A stretch of DNA of 64,000 nucleotides from Gracilariopsis chorda (taxonomy: Eukaryota; Rhodophyta; Florideophyceae; Gracilariales; Gracilariaceae). Where the stretch lies: the NCBI GenBank assembly GCA_003194525.1, contig NBIV01000056.1, positions 186,001-250,000 of the forward strand. The letters are read 5' to 3'. Below, one piece after another: positions 24,401-32,200 of this stretch. Within the stretch, counting starts at the first letter, position 1. The number at the start of each line of letters is the position of its first letter. The position numbers and the translations under genes were made by a program. The notes under the pieces were generated by a model. That model had not been told where the DNA came from, searched no databases, and saw nothing but the letters and a program-made list of their open reading frames with translations.

Positions 24401-24745
24401 GGTGAGCGTGGGCGGGTCATCGATGAAGTTCGTAGAGCTGAATCGTTGCAGATCCATTCCAATAGACAGAGGAGAGTCGTCGTTAAACAGGTCAAAGTGC
24501 AAATCTGTTGACTTCCCGTTCCGATCCTGAAATGATACTGTCCACGAACACACGACTTGCTGTAGGCCGAGGCCCTGGTGACCCCATCCTCTCTGATACC
24601 GACGCTTCGCTTTCTCCGGTCTGAATAGGATCCCCATTACTTCGCATAAAAGAATCGCCGAAGAAATTCCCCCAGATGAAATTGGGTTTCCTTCGTCGAG
24701 TATGGGATTCGGGTCTTTCACCGAATCCCTTACTGAAAAAAAGAA
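21440..24745 (-). CDS. pol: Copia pol: integrase, reverse transcriptase, RNase H
   Basis: An open frame of nearly 1,100 codons ending at TAG 21440-21442. It lacks a natural ATG at its start and is in the -1 frame relative to gag, so it should be made as a gag-pol fusion by slippage at 24736-24742. Domains in order: integrase zinc finger (HRLTH...CPVC), integrase core (LQVDFTFLEV, SADDEFNNRKIARYLRS, GIVERKNGV for D, D, E), a linker with RPPKEF and KLPYGIVDAGRQW, RT box VAKVVDDLLVAGS, and RNase H with SDASHG and WIPGTSNISDALTK. The RT motif has Val in place of the usual Tyr or Phe before VDD. No clear protease active site is visible. There are no internal stops or shifts. Confidence 0.9.
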   Translation of the reverse strand, partial: FFFSVRDSVKDPNPILDEGNPISSGGISSAILLCEVMGILFRPEKAKRRYQRGWGHQGLGLQQVVCSWTVSFQDRNGKSTDLHFDLFNDDSPLSIGMDLQRFSSTNFIDDPPTLTILRPTDIGERVVQLYISGTSPFELRRRILIVPTVHTMLSKTLTELRPKSLARRLHRLTHAPYDELVAICERAGHLSAELKKEIRRITSECPVCAKSGPPPPSKKVSVTHVNQAFNVELQVDFTFLEVRGTKYTLMHMVDTGTGLSEGSIVSNRDANTMCSVLDTEWVNRHGEPCALSADDEFNNRKIARYLRSRGIRFKPRPARRHNKTGIVERKNGVVKRILEKLQLDQTESTNAELISRAIFLANMFTGSKTLSSFELARGYAPSILGTPRRMVTEELMDAYKKQTATRTLQKLLKGRNYSSLGVNAIKPGDDVLFYYRSSKQNEPDEWKSGIVSSVSEHIIEVRRPGSRLNSKVAVEDIRLRPNSDLARELSEGVMEDYIDLTLNAESMKDMSEDDEVCENLMVTTETEMDAVRKDLGDHAETILTEELLPTPTSLESSEQKVLEDVAKTIGSRQVTLREMQFAPPWLLKKAIEKEHADNWSNAYTEVDEKEIPHGANVISSHTVFKVKEDEDHVRKLKARLVTHGNHDDMKDEVRKDCSNADMIVVRLLISVALCLGFCFGVADVKGAYLQSGPIRREIYVRPPKEFKKKKGILWKLTKLPYGIVDAGRQWAKRIEDWMLGPVGLTRVFGINQLFVGRTSSGRIYILVAKVVDDLLVAGSNRAIEEFMKKLETEFNVGKIRIEPRITFAGCTIEQDDDGNVLLSMNEYIKRLTPAALSKARRRERSDKATAEEIHEYRSLAGTLMYLGSAVLPQASFVTSRMQQEIGRLRVSHIIEANAMLAEVLQLRPEVRFIRPLGVSGVSLISLSDASHGSGSNSYGQTGILTGLKIETSFDEEPVFHSLYWVSNKQQRVTYSSFGAEILACADAEDRGIDMKYSLQNIYTSIQVPHTIFVDSKALFDTITTLHEPREYRLRKTVTLLRDAFEAGELDCLTWIPGTSNISDALTKRSVNHSRTMNRILTSGYWQVNTNAGIAHHSETWK

Positions 24746-25869
24746 CTCTTTTTCTCCTTGGAATCATGTTTGTTCTCCCATCTCGGACGTTTTTTCTCTC
24801 TCTGCTCGGTATCCGGGGTCCGTTGATCCTTTCCATTATCGTAACGCGCGTTCTTTGCCTCTGGAATCTCGTCTGCTTTCTCGTCCTTGCGACCCCACTT
24901 GCCTGCTTGTTTGGCACGTTTGTTCCTTGGGTTTGTCTTAGCAAGGTATGAACGAGATGTCTGGACGCCATCCTCATCCTTCTTCTGGGGGTGACGTAGT
25001 TCCTGTTCGCTCAGGTTGGCTTCCTCCAGGGCTCTTACCGCGTCACTTAATCCGATTCGCGTCGATGAGCTACCGGATTCTTGGTCTTCTCTCTGCTGTC
25101 CTATCGCGGACTCCAAGCTACTGGTTGACTCGTCGATCCTGGACTTCAGAGTGTCATTCTGATCTGTAGTGCGCACTTCGTTCAGGATGGAAATGACCTT
25201 CCGGATTCTTTCCGTTCTCAGTAGAGTGGTTTCTGCCTGGGTGACTTCTTTTGACTTGAGTGATACTACTAAATTGCTGATGATGTTGCTGAACGTTTGG
25301 TTAGTTAACCCTGCGTTGAGTAGCATGACAATGGCAAAATTCTGACTTTCGGTAGAGTGTTCATCTGCGTTCGTGAGATTCAAGTAGGACATCGCAGGCC
25401 CCGCAAACCGTTCCAGATAATTCGCGATTGACTCGCCCTGTTCTCTCTTACACTTGTTGACTTCTTTGTAGAGTCGCACGACCCTCCTGAGCCTGTCTAC
25501 TGTCGAGTCTTGTGCCACAAGTTGGACAATTTGTTTGACTACTTGCAGTTGATTGATGTTTTTGTGTTCATCGCTCGACACTAGAATGATCTCGCCAGTC
25601 CTGACCGCTTTCTTGACAATTTCTTTCCTAGAGAGCTCTAGGGACCTGTAGAGCGTCATCCCGAGCGTTGCAGCGGCGCCTTTAGCTCGGTTATCGCCTG
25701 CTAAGGCGCAAGCGCGTAGGTTTGTCGCCCATTCAAAGACTGCCTCTCGCCACTGTAACTTGTCAGTGTCATGACGAAGTTTTGGTGGTACCAAAATGTT
25801 ATTAGGGGAGAGATCCTCCCCTGGGCCCATAACTATCGGTTGGACCTCTTTCAAGTGTGAGAAGTCCAT
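24730..25869 (-). CDS. gag: Copia gag
   Basis: 379 codons from ATG 25867-25869 to TAA 24730-24732. The N-terminal two thirds are helical and resemble a UBN2/retrotransposon-gag capsid (EWATNLRACALAGDN, IANYLERFAGPAMSYL). The C-terminal third is rich in Lys, Arg, Asp and Glu and probably binds RNA; no CCHC knuckle is present. The first ATG lies inside the 5' LTR, so the coding frame runs through the LTR end and the primer binding site. The ATG contained in the primer site (codon 14) is an alternative start just outside the LTR. The frame ends one codon after a U UUU UUU heptamer. Confidence 0.85.
   Translation of the reverse strand: MDFSHLKEVQPIVMGPGEDLSPNNILVPPKLRHDTDKLQWREAVFEWATNLRACALAGDNRAKGAAATLGMTLYRSLELSRKEIVKKAVRTGEIILVSSDEHKNINQLQVVKQIVQLVAQDSTVDRLRRVVRLYKEVNKCKREQGESIANYLERFAGPAMSYLNLTNADEHSTESQNFAIVMLLNAGLTNQTFSNIISNLVVSLKSKEVTQAETTLLRTERIRKVISILNEVRTTDQNDTLKSRIDESTSSLESAIGQQREDQESGSSSTRIGLSDAVRALEEANLSEQELRHPQKKDEDGVQTSRSYLAKTNPRNKRAKQAGKWGRKDEKADEIPEAKNARYDNGKDQRTPDTEQREKKRPRWENKHDSKEKKSSFFQ
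24736..24742 (-). promoter_or_regulatory. Programmed -1 frameshift slippery heptamer (gag-pol)
   Basis: In element orientation gag reads TCT TTT TTT CAG TAA. The seven T residues form a canonical U UUU UUU heptamer in the right phase, three bases before the gag stop, and pol is open in exactly the -1 frame across it. I did not find a convincing downstream pseudoknot by eye. Confidence 0.7.
25821..25833 (-). other. Primer binding site complementary to initiator tRNA-Met anticodon arm
   Basis: The plus strand reads CTGGGCCCATAAC immediately next to the 5' LTR. This is the sequence of the anticodon stem-loop of eukaryotic initiator tRNA-Met (CAT is the anticodon), so the element strand is complementary to it. 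Drosophila copia and yeast Ty5 are known to prime from an initiator-tRNA half in this way. Confidence 0.8.
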
Positions 25870-26114
25870 CACGTATACGCAGTGTGGGGAGGTTCTCCGG
25901 TGAACAACTTGAGGAGTGGTACAGTCTGAGTCGGCACAAGACCTTGCCGGGAGTCCTCCTCTTGAGTCTCCTGTGGGTGGGCTTTACTTAAGTAGGGATA
26001 CTAGGCGACCTATCGGCTATTAGGGTCGACTAAACACGTACTCTAAACTCCTACGACGCTTGTCAGTTGTACGTCATCGGCTTGCGTCGTGTGCTTTTTG
26101 TACGTGTTTTCACA
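25834..26114 (-). repeat. Copia 5' LTR (281 bp)
   Basis: Looks identical to 21134-21414. The right target duplication ACAGT follows at 26115-26119. The gag start codon lies 36 bases inside its downstream end. Confidence 0.95.
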
Positions 26115-26119
26115 ACAGT

Positions 26120-26462
26120 ACGCCTGGATTGGGTCTCGCCAGTGATGAAGGTAAGCTAAGGGTTACCCGGGGGTTACCCGGAAAGCAGCGACGAAAACCA
26201 AGCATCATCGGTGATTCGCTTGCCTGCGGTCTTCACGACACTTTCCACCTTTGGGGGTACACGGTACCTTTGTACATCCACCCAAAGCCCCACAATTGCA
26301 TGAGAGGCAAACGCTGGCTCTCTCCCTACAAGGCTGGTCTAATTTGAAACCTCAACCAGCTGATGAAGTGTTCTCTCTTCTCTTCGTGAGCAGACTAAAT
26401 TAGATTCTTATAAAACACTGACTGTTTCCTTGCCTTCCGTTCCGTATTCAAGTGGGGTGATA
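26120..26462. other. Upstream region of protein kinase gene
   Basis: No gene. A small direct duplication GGGTTACCCGG occurs twice near 26159-26181. The copia insertion ends 343 bp before the kinase start codon, so the LTR could influence its promoter. Confidence 0.5.
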
Positions 26463-27230
26463 ATGGAAATACTGGAAAAGAGTGAAGTCTTTACTGATGA
26501 CGAAGACGACGAACCAGTCTTTTCGCATTCGATCGTTGTGTACCGAGACTCCGGGGTCTTGAACATTGGGGAATTGAAATCTCGTGTGTTCACCAGTGGT
26601 CCAATTGATTTCTCCTCAATTCAGAGTACCCGAATTCCGGTGAATGAAATTCATCCGCCATATACTGAAGGGTTTACAAAGTGCACAGGACATGAAAAAG
26701 GAGAGGTATTCATCAAACGCCCGTCACTTCTTGACTACACCCCTGGTACCGCAGACTACTTCAGAGACATACTATTACACGAGGCTGAAATTGGAGAAGT
26801 TCTAAGGAAAAGCCCCCACCCCCACATCGCCAGCTACCTGGGTTGCGCGGTTGATGACGGGAAAATTGTGGGTCTCTGCTGGCAGAACTATAGGCTTTCT
26901 CTGAAAGAAAAGATGGGACAACTGAGCTCCGTTTCAGAAGTCAAACTGTTGGTGAACGGTATTGTTCAAGGTATCAATCATATTCATTCACTTGGATACT
27001 GCCACAACGACATCAACCCGAGCAATATACGTTTCGCAGATGATGGCAAGCCCGTGATTATCGACTTCGACTCCTGCGAGCTTACTGGAAAACCTCTACA
27101 CTTCAAAGCGGGTACAATGGGCTGGTGCAACGAGGAAACGAGCCTGTCTCTGCCTGAGAACGATTTTTACGGAATTAGAGCTGTTGAGAGATTTCTTCTC
27201 GCGCATGTAGGGCAGAACTGCCAGTCCTAA
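26463..27230 (+). CDS. Small protein kinase, intact
   Basis: 255 codons from ATG 26463 to TAA 27228-27230. The N-terminal 60 residues are acidic (FTDDEDDEPVF). The catalytic domain follows: VFIKRP for the ATP-anchoring Lys, HEAEIGEVLR for the helix-C Glu, GYCHNDINPSNIRF for the catalytic loop (HND in place of HRD, catalytic Asp and Asn present), and VIIDFDSCE for the metal-binding Asp (DFD in place of DFG). GTMGW then marks the activation segment and NDFYGI the following helix. The order resembles fungal- and algal-type atypical Ser/Thr kinases. The C-lobe is short, ending soon after the equivalent of helix F, so it may be a minimal or truncated kinase. No stop or shift interrupts it. The substrate is unknown. 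Confidence 0.75.
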   Translation: MEILEKSEVFTDDEDDEPVFSHSIVVYRDSGVLNIGELKSRVFTSGPIDFSSIQSTRIPVNEIHPPYTEGFTKCTGHEKGEVFIKRPSLLDYTPGTADYFRDILLHEAEIGEVLRKSPHPHIASYLGCAVDDGKIVGLCWQNYRLSLKEKMGQLSSVSEVKLLVNGIVQGINHIHSLGYCHNDINPSNIRFADDGKPVIIDFDSCELTGKPLHFKAGTMGWCNEETSLSLPENDFYGIRAVERFLLAHVGQNCQS

Positions 27231-27797
27231 ATCGTCGTCTTACAGACAGTTCTGGCTTGATGAAGTATCCAGAGTGTTTGTGAAATGAAATAATTGTATG
27301 ACAACCAAGACTTATGAACTACTACGATGAACACTTCAGCTGCTTCAGCCGTGTGAGATGACAAAGCGATTGCAGTACGTGCGAGGGAGAAAGATCATGG
27401 AGGTCAAACAATGAGGAAGCTGGATTTCACTGCGCTCTCAGGAATTGCTTTAGAACCATTCAAAGATAGCGCAGCAATTTTACTGCAACATTCCTCGCAT
27501 TCAGTACCTAAGGATGCAGCGCTCTGAGCGAAGTTGAGAGCCTACCAAATCTTCGGGTTTACGGCCTTGGATGTGTTCTCTAGCTTTGACACAATGCGGA
27601 GAAGAATTGATAGATGCAATATCAGATTTACTACGACTCAAACTAAAAGGCGTTCTTTCTCTTTGTCACTGTCCGTTGTACCCAACAGTGCCTTGCAAAA
27701 CCTTCCCTCGACAGCGCATGTTAGACAAACCTTCCCCAGCGTCGGTTTTCACGATCAAGATTACCGATTAATCGACATGAACTATGTCTTGCATTCG
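27231..27797. other. No recognisable gene
   Basis: Short overlapping frames only, none with motifs. Confidence 0.4.
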
Positions 27798-28058
27798 TTA
27801 AAATGTTTTGTCGTTGGATTCGCTGGAGCTCTCAATCTTCTCTTTGCACTTGCTAGAATTCCCCAGCTGGTTTTCAAATAGACTTTCTGTACGCAGAAAA
27901 GGTTTATTTGACTTAAGAGACTTCGAATTGGCAGACGACGAAGCCGACGAAGCCGACGTAGCCTGCAGTGGCTTTACTTCTTCAAGACGTGTGTAGTTTA
28001 ACTTGGAGCGTTCTTTCTTAGGCAATGTTTTTCCCGACATAGAACGCTTAGAAGCCAT
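27798..28058 (-). CDS. Hypothetical Ser/Lys-rich protein fragment
   Basis: 86 codons from ATG 28058. It is Ser- and Lys-rich, beginning MASKRSMSGKTLPKKERSK followed by LNYTRLEEVKPL. The KLNYT-type start is reminiscent of the beginning of Myb/SANT-like proteins of Harbinger elements, but the helical domain that should follow is absent, so this is at best an N-terminal fragment. An imperfect nine-base duplication (gacgaagcc) near 27936-27956 encodes the Ser/Ala run. Confidence 0.25.
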   Translation of the reverse strand: MASKRSMSGKTLPKKERSKLNYTRLEEVKPLQATSASSASSSANSKSLKSNKPFLRTESLFENQLGNSSKCKEKIESSSESNDKTF

Positions 28059-28449
28059 TGAATACTTGCAGAGCGGGCTACCACAGTCCGAAATCTTTCT
28101 TGGTTTCTACTTGCCGACCTTGAACTTTGGCGCTATCGTCCGAAAATCGCACATGTTTTCAGCTGAGAAGTTTGGCCTTCGCGACGAGAGTGCTGCGACT
28201 GCGCGACGATGGCAAGACATGATAGTAGCGATGGTGGAGCGATAGGGTCAACGAATGCAATTCCAAGGCACGCAGAAGAGGGTCTACGAAGGTTGCTACC
28301 TATTGTACCCGGCCTCAGAGCAAGGGCACAGAATGAAACAGACGATAGTCGTGGCGGCGCGCCCACCCACAGTGACTTGCCCAGCTCCTGCCATCACTTT
28401 GTCACGCTGGCGCGCGCAGTCGGTAGAGACAGAAGCTTAACAGTACTCA

Positions 28450-28504
28450 GATCTCCCTGTCACTGTCTCCTCGCAAAGAGAGACAGTGAGAGCGCAGGGA
28501 GATC
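28450..28504 (+). repeat. Long imperfect hairpin
   Basis: GATCTCCCTG at 28450-28459 pairs with CAGGGAGATC at 28495-28504. Directly inside it TCACTGTCTC (28460-28469) pairs with GAGACAGTGA (28480-28489), leaving a 10-base loop and a five-base bulge (GAGCG) on the right arm. This gives 20 perfect base pairs in 55 bases. It could be a small foldback element, a small-RNA precursor or a transcription end signal; sequence alone does not decide. Confidence 0.75.
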
Positions 28505-31258
28505 ACAATAAAGGCAAGTTGATCCCGAAGAAGATGGATCAACAAGGCAGACCTGCTCTTTCTCTTTCCTAGTCTTTTCCGGGGAAAAAGATCGACATCA
28601 CCTGCTCGCCCTTGAACACGGAGCAACTACGGTGAATCTCAACAGTAATTGTAGACCAGGACCAAGCTTGATACCGGATATCAGGCCATCGGTGTGGACA
28701 CAATACGAAGACACAAGCACGTTTTTCTTATTCACAAGGTAGGTTATTGTTGTCGCCTTTCACAACAACAGAGACAGCGAAAACAATACCAGCTCCACTC
28801 GTTTCTTTGGTTCTCAAGTTTCTGGCCCCCACTATCAACATACTGACTTGTTGATTATTTTTGAGAAGGCGAGTTATATGTAGTCGCTATTTTCAATCCC
28901 CTCTATCTATATCAGGCGTTTTGGGGTTGCGATCGGTCCTTATCGACAAACTTCTTATCAATCGCTGTCCTCGCTCCATACCCCGGATGCTTCGCCTCGG
29001 CTCGATATTTCATCTCTGGTCGGTGGCTTTGAGCCTGGACCGGTTGATAACTTGCACTTACTGTTTTGAAACAGAAGATTCACAGCGGTAACTTGCAGCG
29101 TTTACAGACAATCAGAATGACGATCAACGATCCTGAAGCCACGTCTGCTTCTGTACATGATAAGATCAAACAAACAATCGTAGAGACGATTAGAGCTCTA
29201 CGACAGGTACTAAGTAACAGCACAGAAACCGAATATTCTGCCTTAAACTGAGTGCTATTGTAACCGCATGTGCGTTACGTAAATAATTCTACATGCGAAA
29301 ATAATTTTATAAACGCAAAACGTATATGAGAACGCAAATACTACAGATCAAACTGAGTTCTTCTTAGTCGATAATTCCGTAGTTAGTGTTTAGGTCTGTG
29401 ATAGCTCGGTCTGAACAGAAAAGCGCTCAATCAACATCTCCTAAGTGGCGCGGCTCGCACTGCTCCCTCCGACCAGAAGAAAGAATGGTGCAGAGGGAGA
29501 AGGAGTTCACTCTTCATGAGAATAAAAGAGGGCCGGTGGGACTCCAACCACCCGGGGAGAGAAACAGAAACAGGTAGAGCTCATGGTTACTTCTCTCTCG
29601 CTCCCCTTCCGCTTTTGCCTTCACCTACGTTTCCGTTGCCAGAGGTAGACCAACGCCACAGCTATGCAATCAGACCAAACGCAATCTAAACCCTTGGCAG
29701 CAACAGATCCGCAATTGTCTGACCACCAGGATCACCTACAAAAATACTGTTGCATCGTTGCAAGATGGGTAGAGACCATTGAATTTGTCGCTCAAATTGG
29801 CTCCGATCGACTCTACAAATAGTGTACGCAACACTCGTGCGTCACATTTATGACCTTCGTCTCTCCCGAGCAAAGATATCGATCGTCGATGCAGCCTAAG
29901 CAAAGAATATTATCAACTATAAATAACCTGACTAAACTAAAGACATTAAGCGAATTTGTGAGCTTATTTTCGCTGATTCACTTCAAAATGGTTCGGCAGG
30001 GAGGTTGACTACTCATTTTTAGTGCAGTCTTGTCTGCGCAGTTTTACTCTTATATACGCATTGAATAGATATCCTAGAAGGATCAACAAAAGGCATATGA
30101 TCTATCCTAAGTGTCCTGGTTACACGCATTTGCACTTTAAACGTCTCATAGAAAATAGCAAATTCCAATAACTGCAATTTTGCCAGCATTCTCAGTTCTT
30201 CACCATCTCGGATCAGAAAAGGGGCCCAACAGGTCCTTGTTGAAGATTCATTGTACATGGGTGGCGAAACCTTATCAATCATGAGAATTCTGTTTCTCAC
30301 ATTCCAAGTTATTTAAAGTCTGTGCTTTGTCAGAGGGCCACCCTAAGAGAACTTTTTACAAAATGAGGAGTGCCTCAGGAGTACAAATTGCAGTTTTGGA
30401 TGACTTATGAAAGCCAACGGGAGTGCATTTGGAAGGTTCAAAATCCGCATTTTCTAGCCTATATACGAATTGTCACATTGGAAGCTACGTTTAGCACCGG
30501 CAGTATGCAGATGGAGTGCTGGAGATACACTTTGCATTCAATATACAGTCAAAATGCACTTCCTCGAAAGCGTCCACACTCCAATTTCAATCCGCGCAAC
30601 ATCCAAAAAAAAGAAAAAAGTGTAATCATTTTGTGCCAGAGGTATACCTTTACCTTTGGAGTACGCATGGAGTTCTGCCTGAGCTCGTATGGAGTGCGAG
30701 CCTTTCGAATATTGTGCTCCAACTGCATTCCTCGAAATCCAAAAATTTATTTCAGAGCTACGTGGGGCCCCACGCACTTACAATCCCAACGAGCTGCTGA
30801 TGATAAACTGTTTCAAGTAGGGAATGAAGTGATCGTAGCGCAAAGAGCAAGTCTGAACAAAGCCCAGAAATGGCCTCCGTTTTCGTCTAAGTTCTTTGTA
30901 CCTCGTACGATCAATATAGCTCCGCATGCTTCATATGTCCAAATTTCAAGTATTGGAAGGTAAGCATGGACTCCTATTGACGACCAACTCTTCATGCTCT
31001 CCAAACAAAAACAATAATGTATAAGGGTTTACGATTCTTGGTTAGATAAGTATTGAGTGTGCATTTTAAGGCAAAGAAAAGCACTTATGCCATTGAATGA
31101 AGATTCTGAATAGTGAGTGGAAAACTAGGCTTAACGTTGGAACACCTAACCAATAACGATCACCTATACTTCATTGGAATTAATTCGATGCTTACGACGC
31201 TTTGTGTGATAATCATTACGATTAAAGAAGCACTTGGAAGAACTATGGACAGTCACAA

Positions 31259-31705
31259 CTAGTTTGCGCATTTTGATGACATCATGAAACTCCGAATCAC
31301 TACCAAAACATTTATGGAGCATATAAAGGCAAGATAGCAACCTATATACCTCCATAAAGTCAGGTATGTGACCGCAATGACTATCAATTGCCACAGTATG
31401 ATAGACACCTCCGGTTTCATGGAGAGTAAGAAGGTCGACATCAGAACGAAGGTAAAGAACATCGGTAAGGGGAGTGGAATGACAGTGCCCATGAACGCGT
31501 TGAAGGTTAGCTTCACGCTCGGAAAAATGTATCTGAAGATAAAAGAGACTTTGAGGTCAGAGTGCAGGGATATCAAACTTCTCAATGCCTTTCCGATATG
31601 CTGGAACCTAGTCCCATAGTCATCGCAAACAGAGGCGTGGAAATCATACAGCCCACTACATAAAGCAGTGGGGAGAAATAATCCAGTCTCAGCCAGGAAG
31701 TGCAT
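31259..31705 (-). CDS. Fragment of a polytopic membrane protein (possible)
   Basis: 148 codons from ATG 31705 to TAG. The middle contains strongly hydrophobic segments typical of membrane helices (VIPLPLPMFFTFVLMSTFLL, then IILWQLIVIAVTYLTLWRY). A further hydrophobic stretch in another frame upstream on the minus strand (near 31880-31950, PLIFITIIYLVLL) suggests a larger membrane protein broken by frame changes. I recognise no family. Confidence 0.3.
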   Translation of the reverse strand: MHFLAETGLFLPTALCSGLYDFHASVCDDYGTRFQHIGKALRSLISLHSDLKVSFIFRYIFPSVKLTFNAFMGTVIPLPLPMFFTFVLMSTFLLSMKPEVSIILWQLIVIAVTYLTLWRYIGCYLAFICSINVLVVIRSFMMSSKCAN

Positions 31706-32200
31706 GGGCTTCTTGTGGGCCAGCTTGCAGTCTTTTAAGGCTGGGATTAGACTCTAGAGAACGAACAGTAAGTAGCATTCTGACGTTTTGCAGCATCACT
31801 CTTTCAATTCCAAAACTGCCATCATCCAATTGTCCGTGCCAAACTTAAATTTCTCGTATTCTGTCACGGAATAGAGCATTGATCGGCTCGAAGAAGTACC
31901 AAATAGATGATGGTAATGAAGATCAATGGCGTGTACGCGTTGAGTACATCCGACCACACCATAATAATATTCGTTTTTGAGTACTATTTTCTGAATTACC
32001 GAGGAGTACTTTTCCCACCTATCGTAGTCGACTTCATCAGGTAAAGAGAGAGTTAGGGGCGTTATATGACTTTGTGAATCTGGAAATTGGAAACTGACAA
32101 GCTGTAAATATTTCCGATTTCCAGAACCATATTCATTCTACGAGCTGCGTAACTGTTCCCAAACGAAGCTGAGAATGCTTGTCACAAGGCCATGCAGTAG

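Larger units (their letters stand above)
21134..26114 (-). mobile_element. Ty1/copia retrotransposon, young and apparently intact
   Basis: A 4,981-bp element in minus orientation: 5' LTR (25834-26114), primer site, gag, slippery site, pol in the order integrase, RT, RNase H, polypurine tract, 3' LTR (21134-21414). The two 281-bp LTRs look identical base for base and lie exactly 4,700 bp apart. Both large frames are open. Identical LTRs mean a very recent insertion, so this is the best candidate in the window for a currently mobile element. Termini read TGTG... and ...GATA in element orientation, not the usual TG...CA. Pol has no recognisable D(S/T)G protease motif and its RT box reads VVDD in place of YVDD. 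Confidence 0.95.
28059..32200. other. Long gene-poor stretch
   Basis: Apart from the hairpin at 28450-28504 and a hydrophobic frame at 31259-31705, I see no supported gene. A 197-codon frame at 30370-30963 has no natural start and a composition like translated AT-rich repeat sequence, so it is not called. Confidence 0.4.

Noticed and set aside
30370-30963. 197-codon open frame
   Set aside because: No natural ATG at its start and no recognisable domain; the composition looks like translated AT-rich sequence with repeated GGAGTGC/GGAGTAC motifs.
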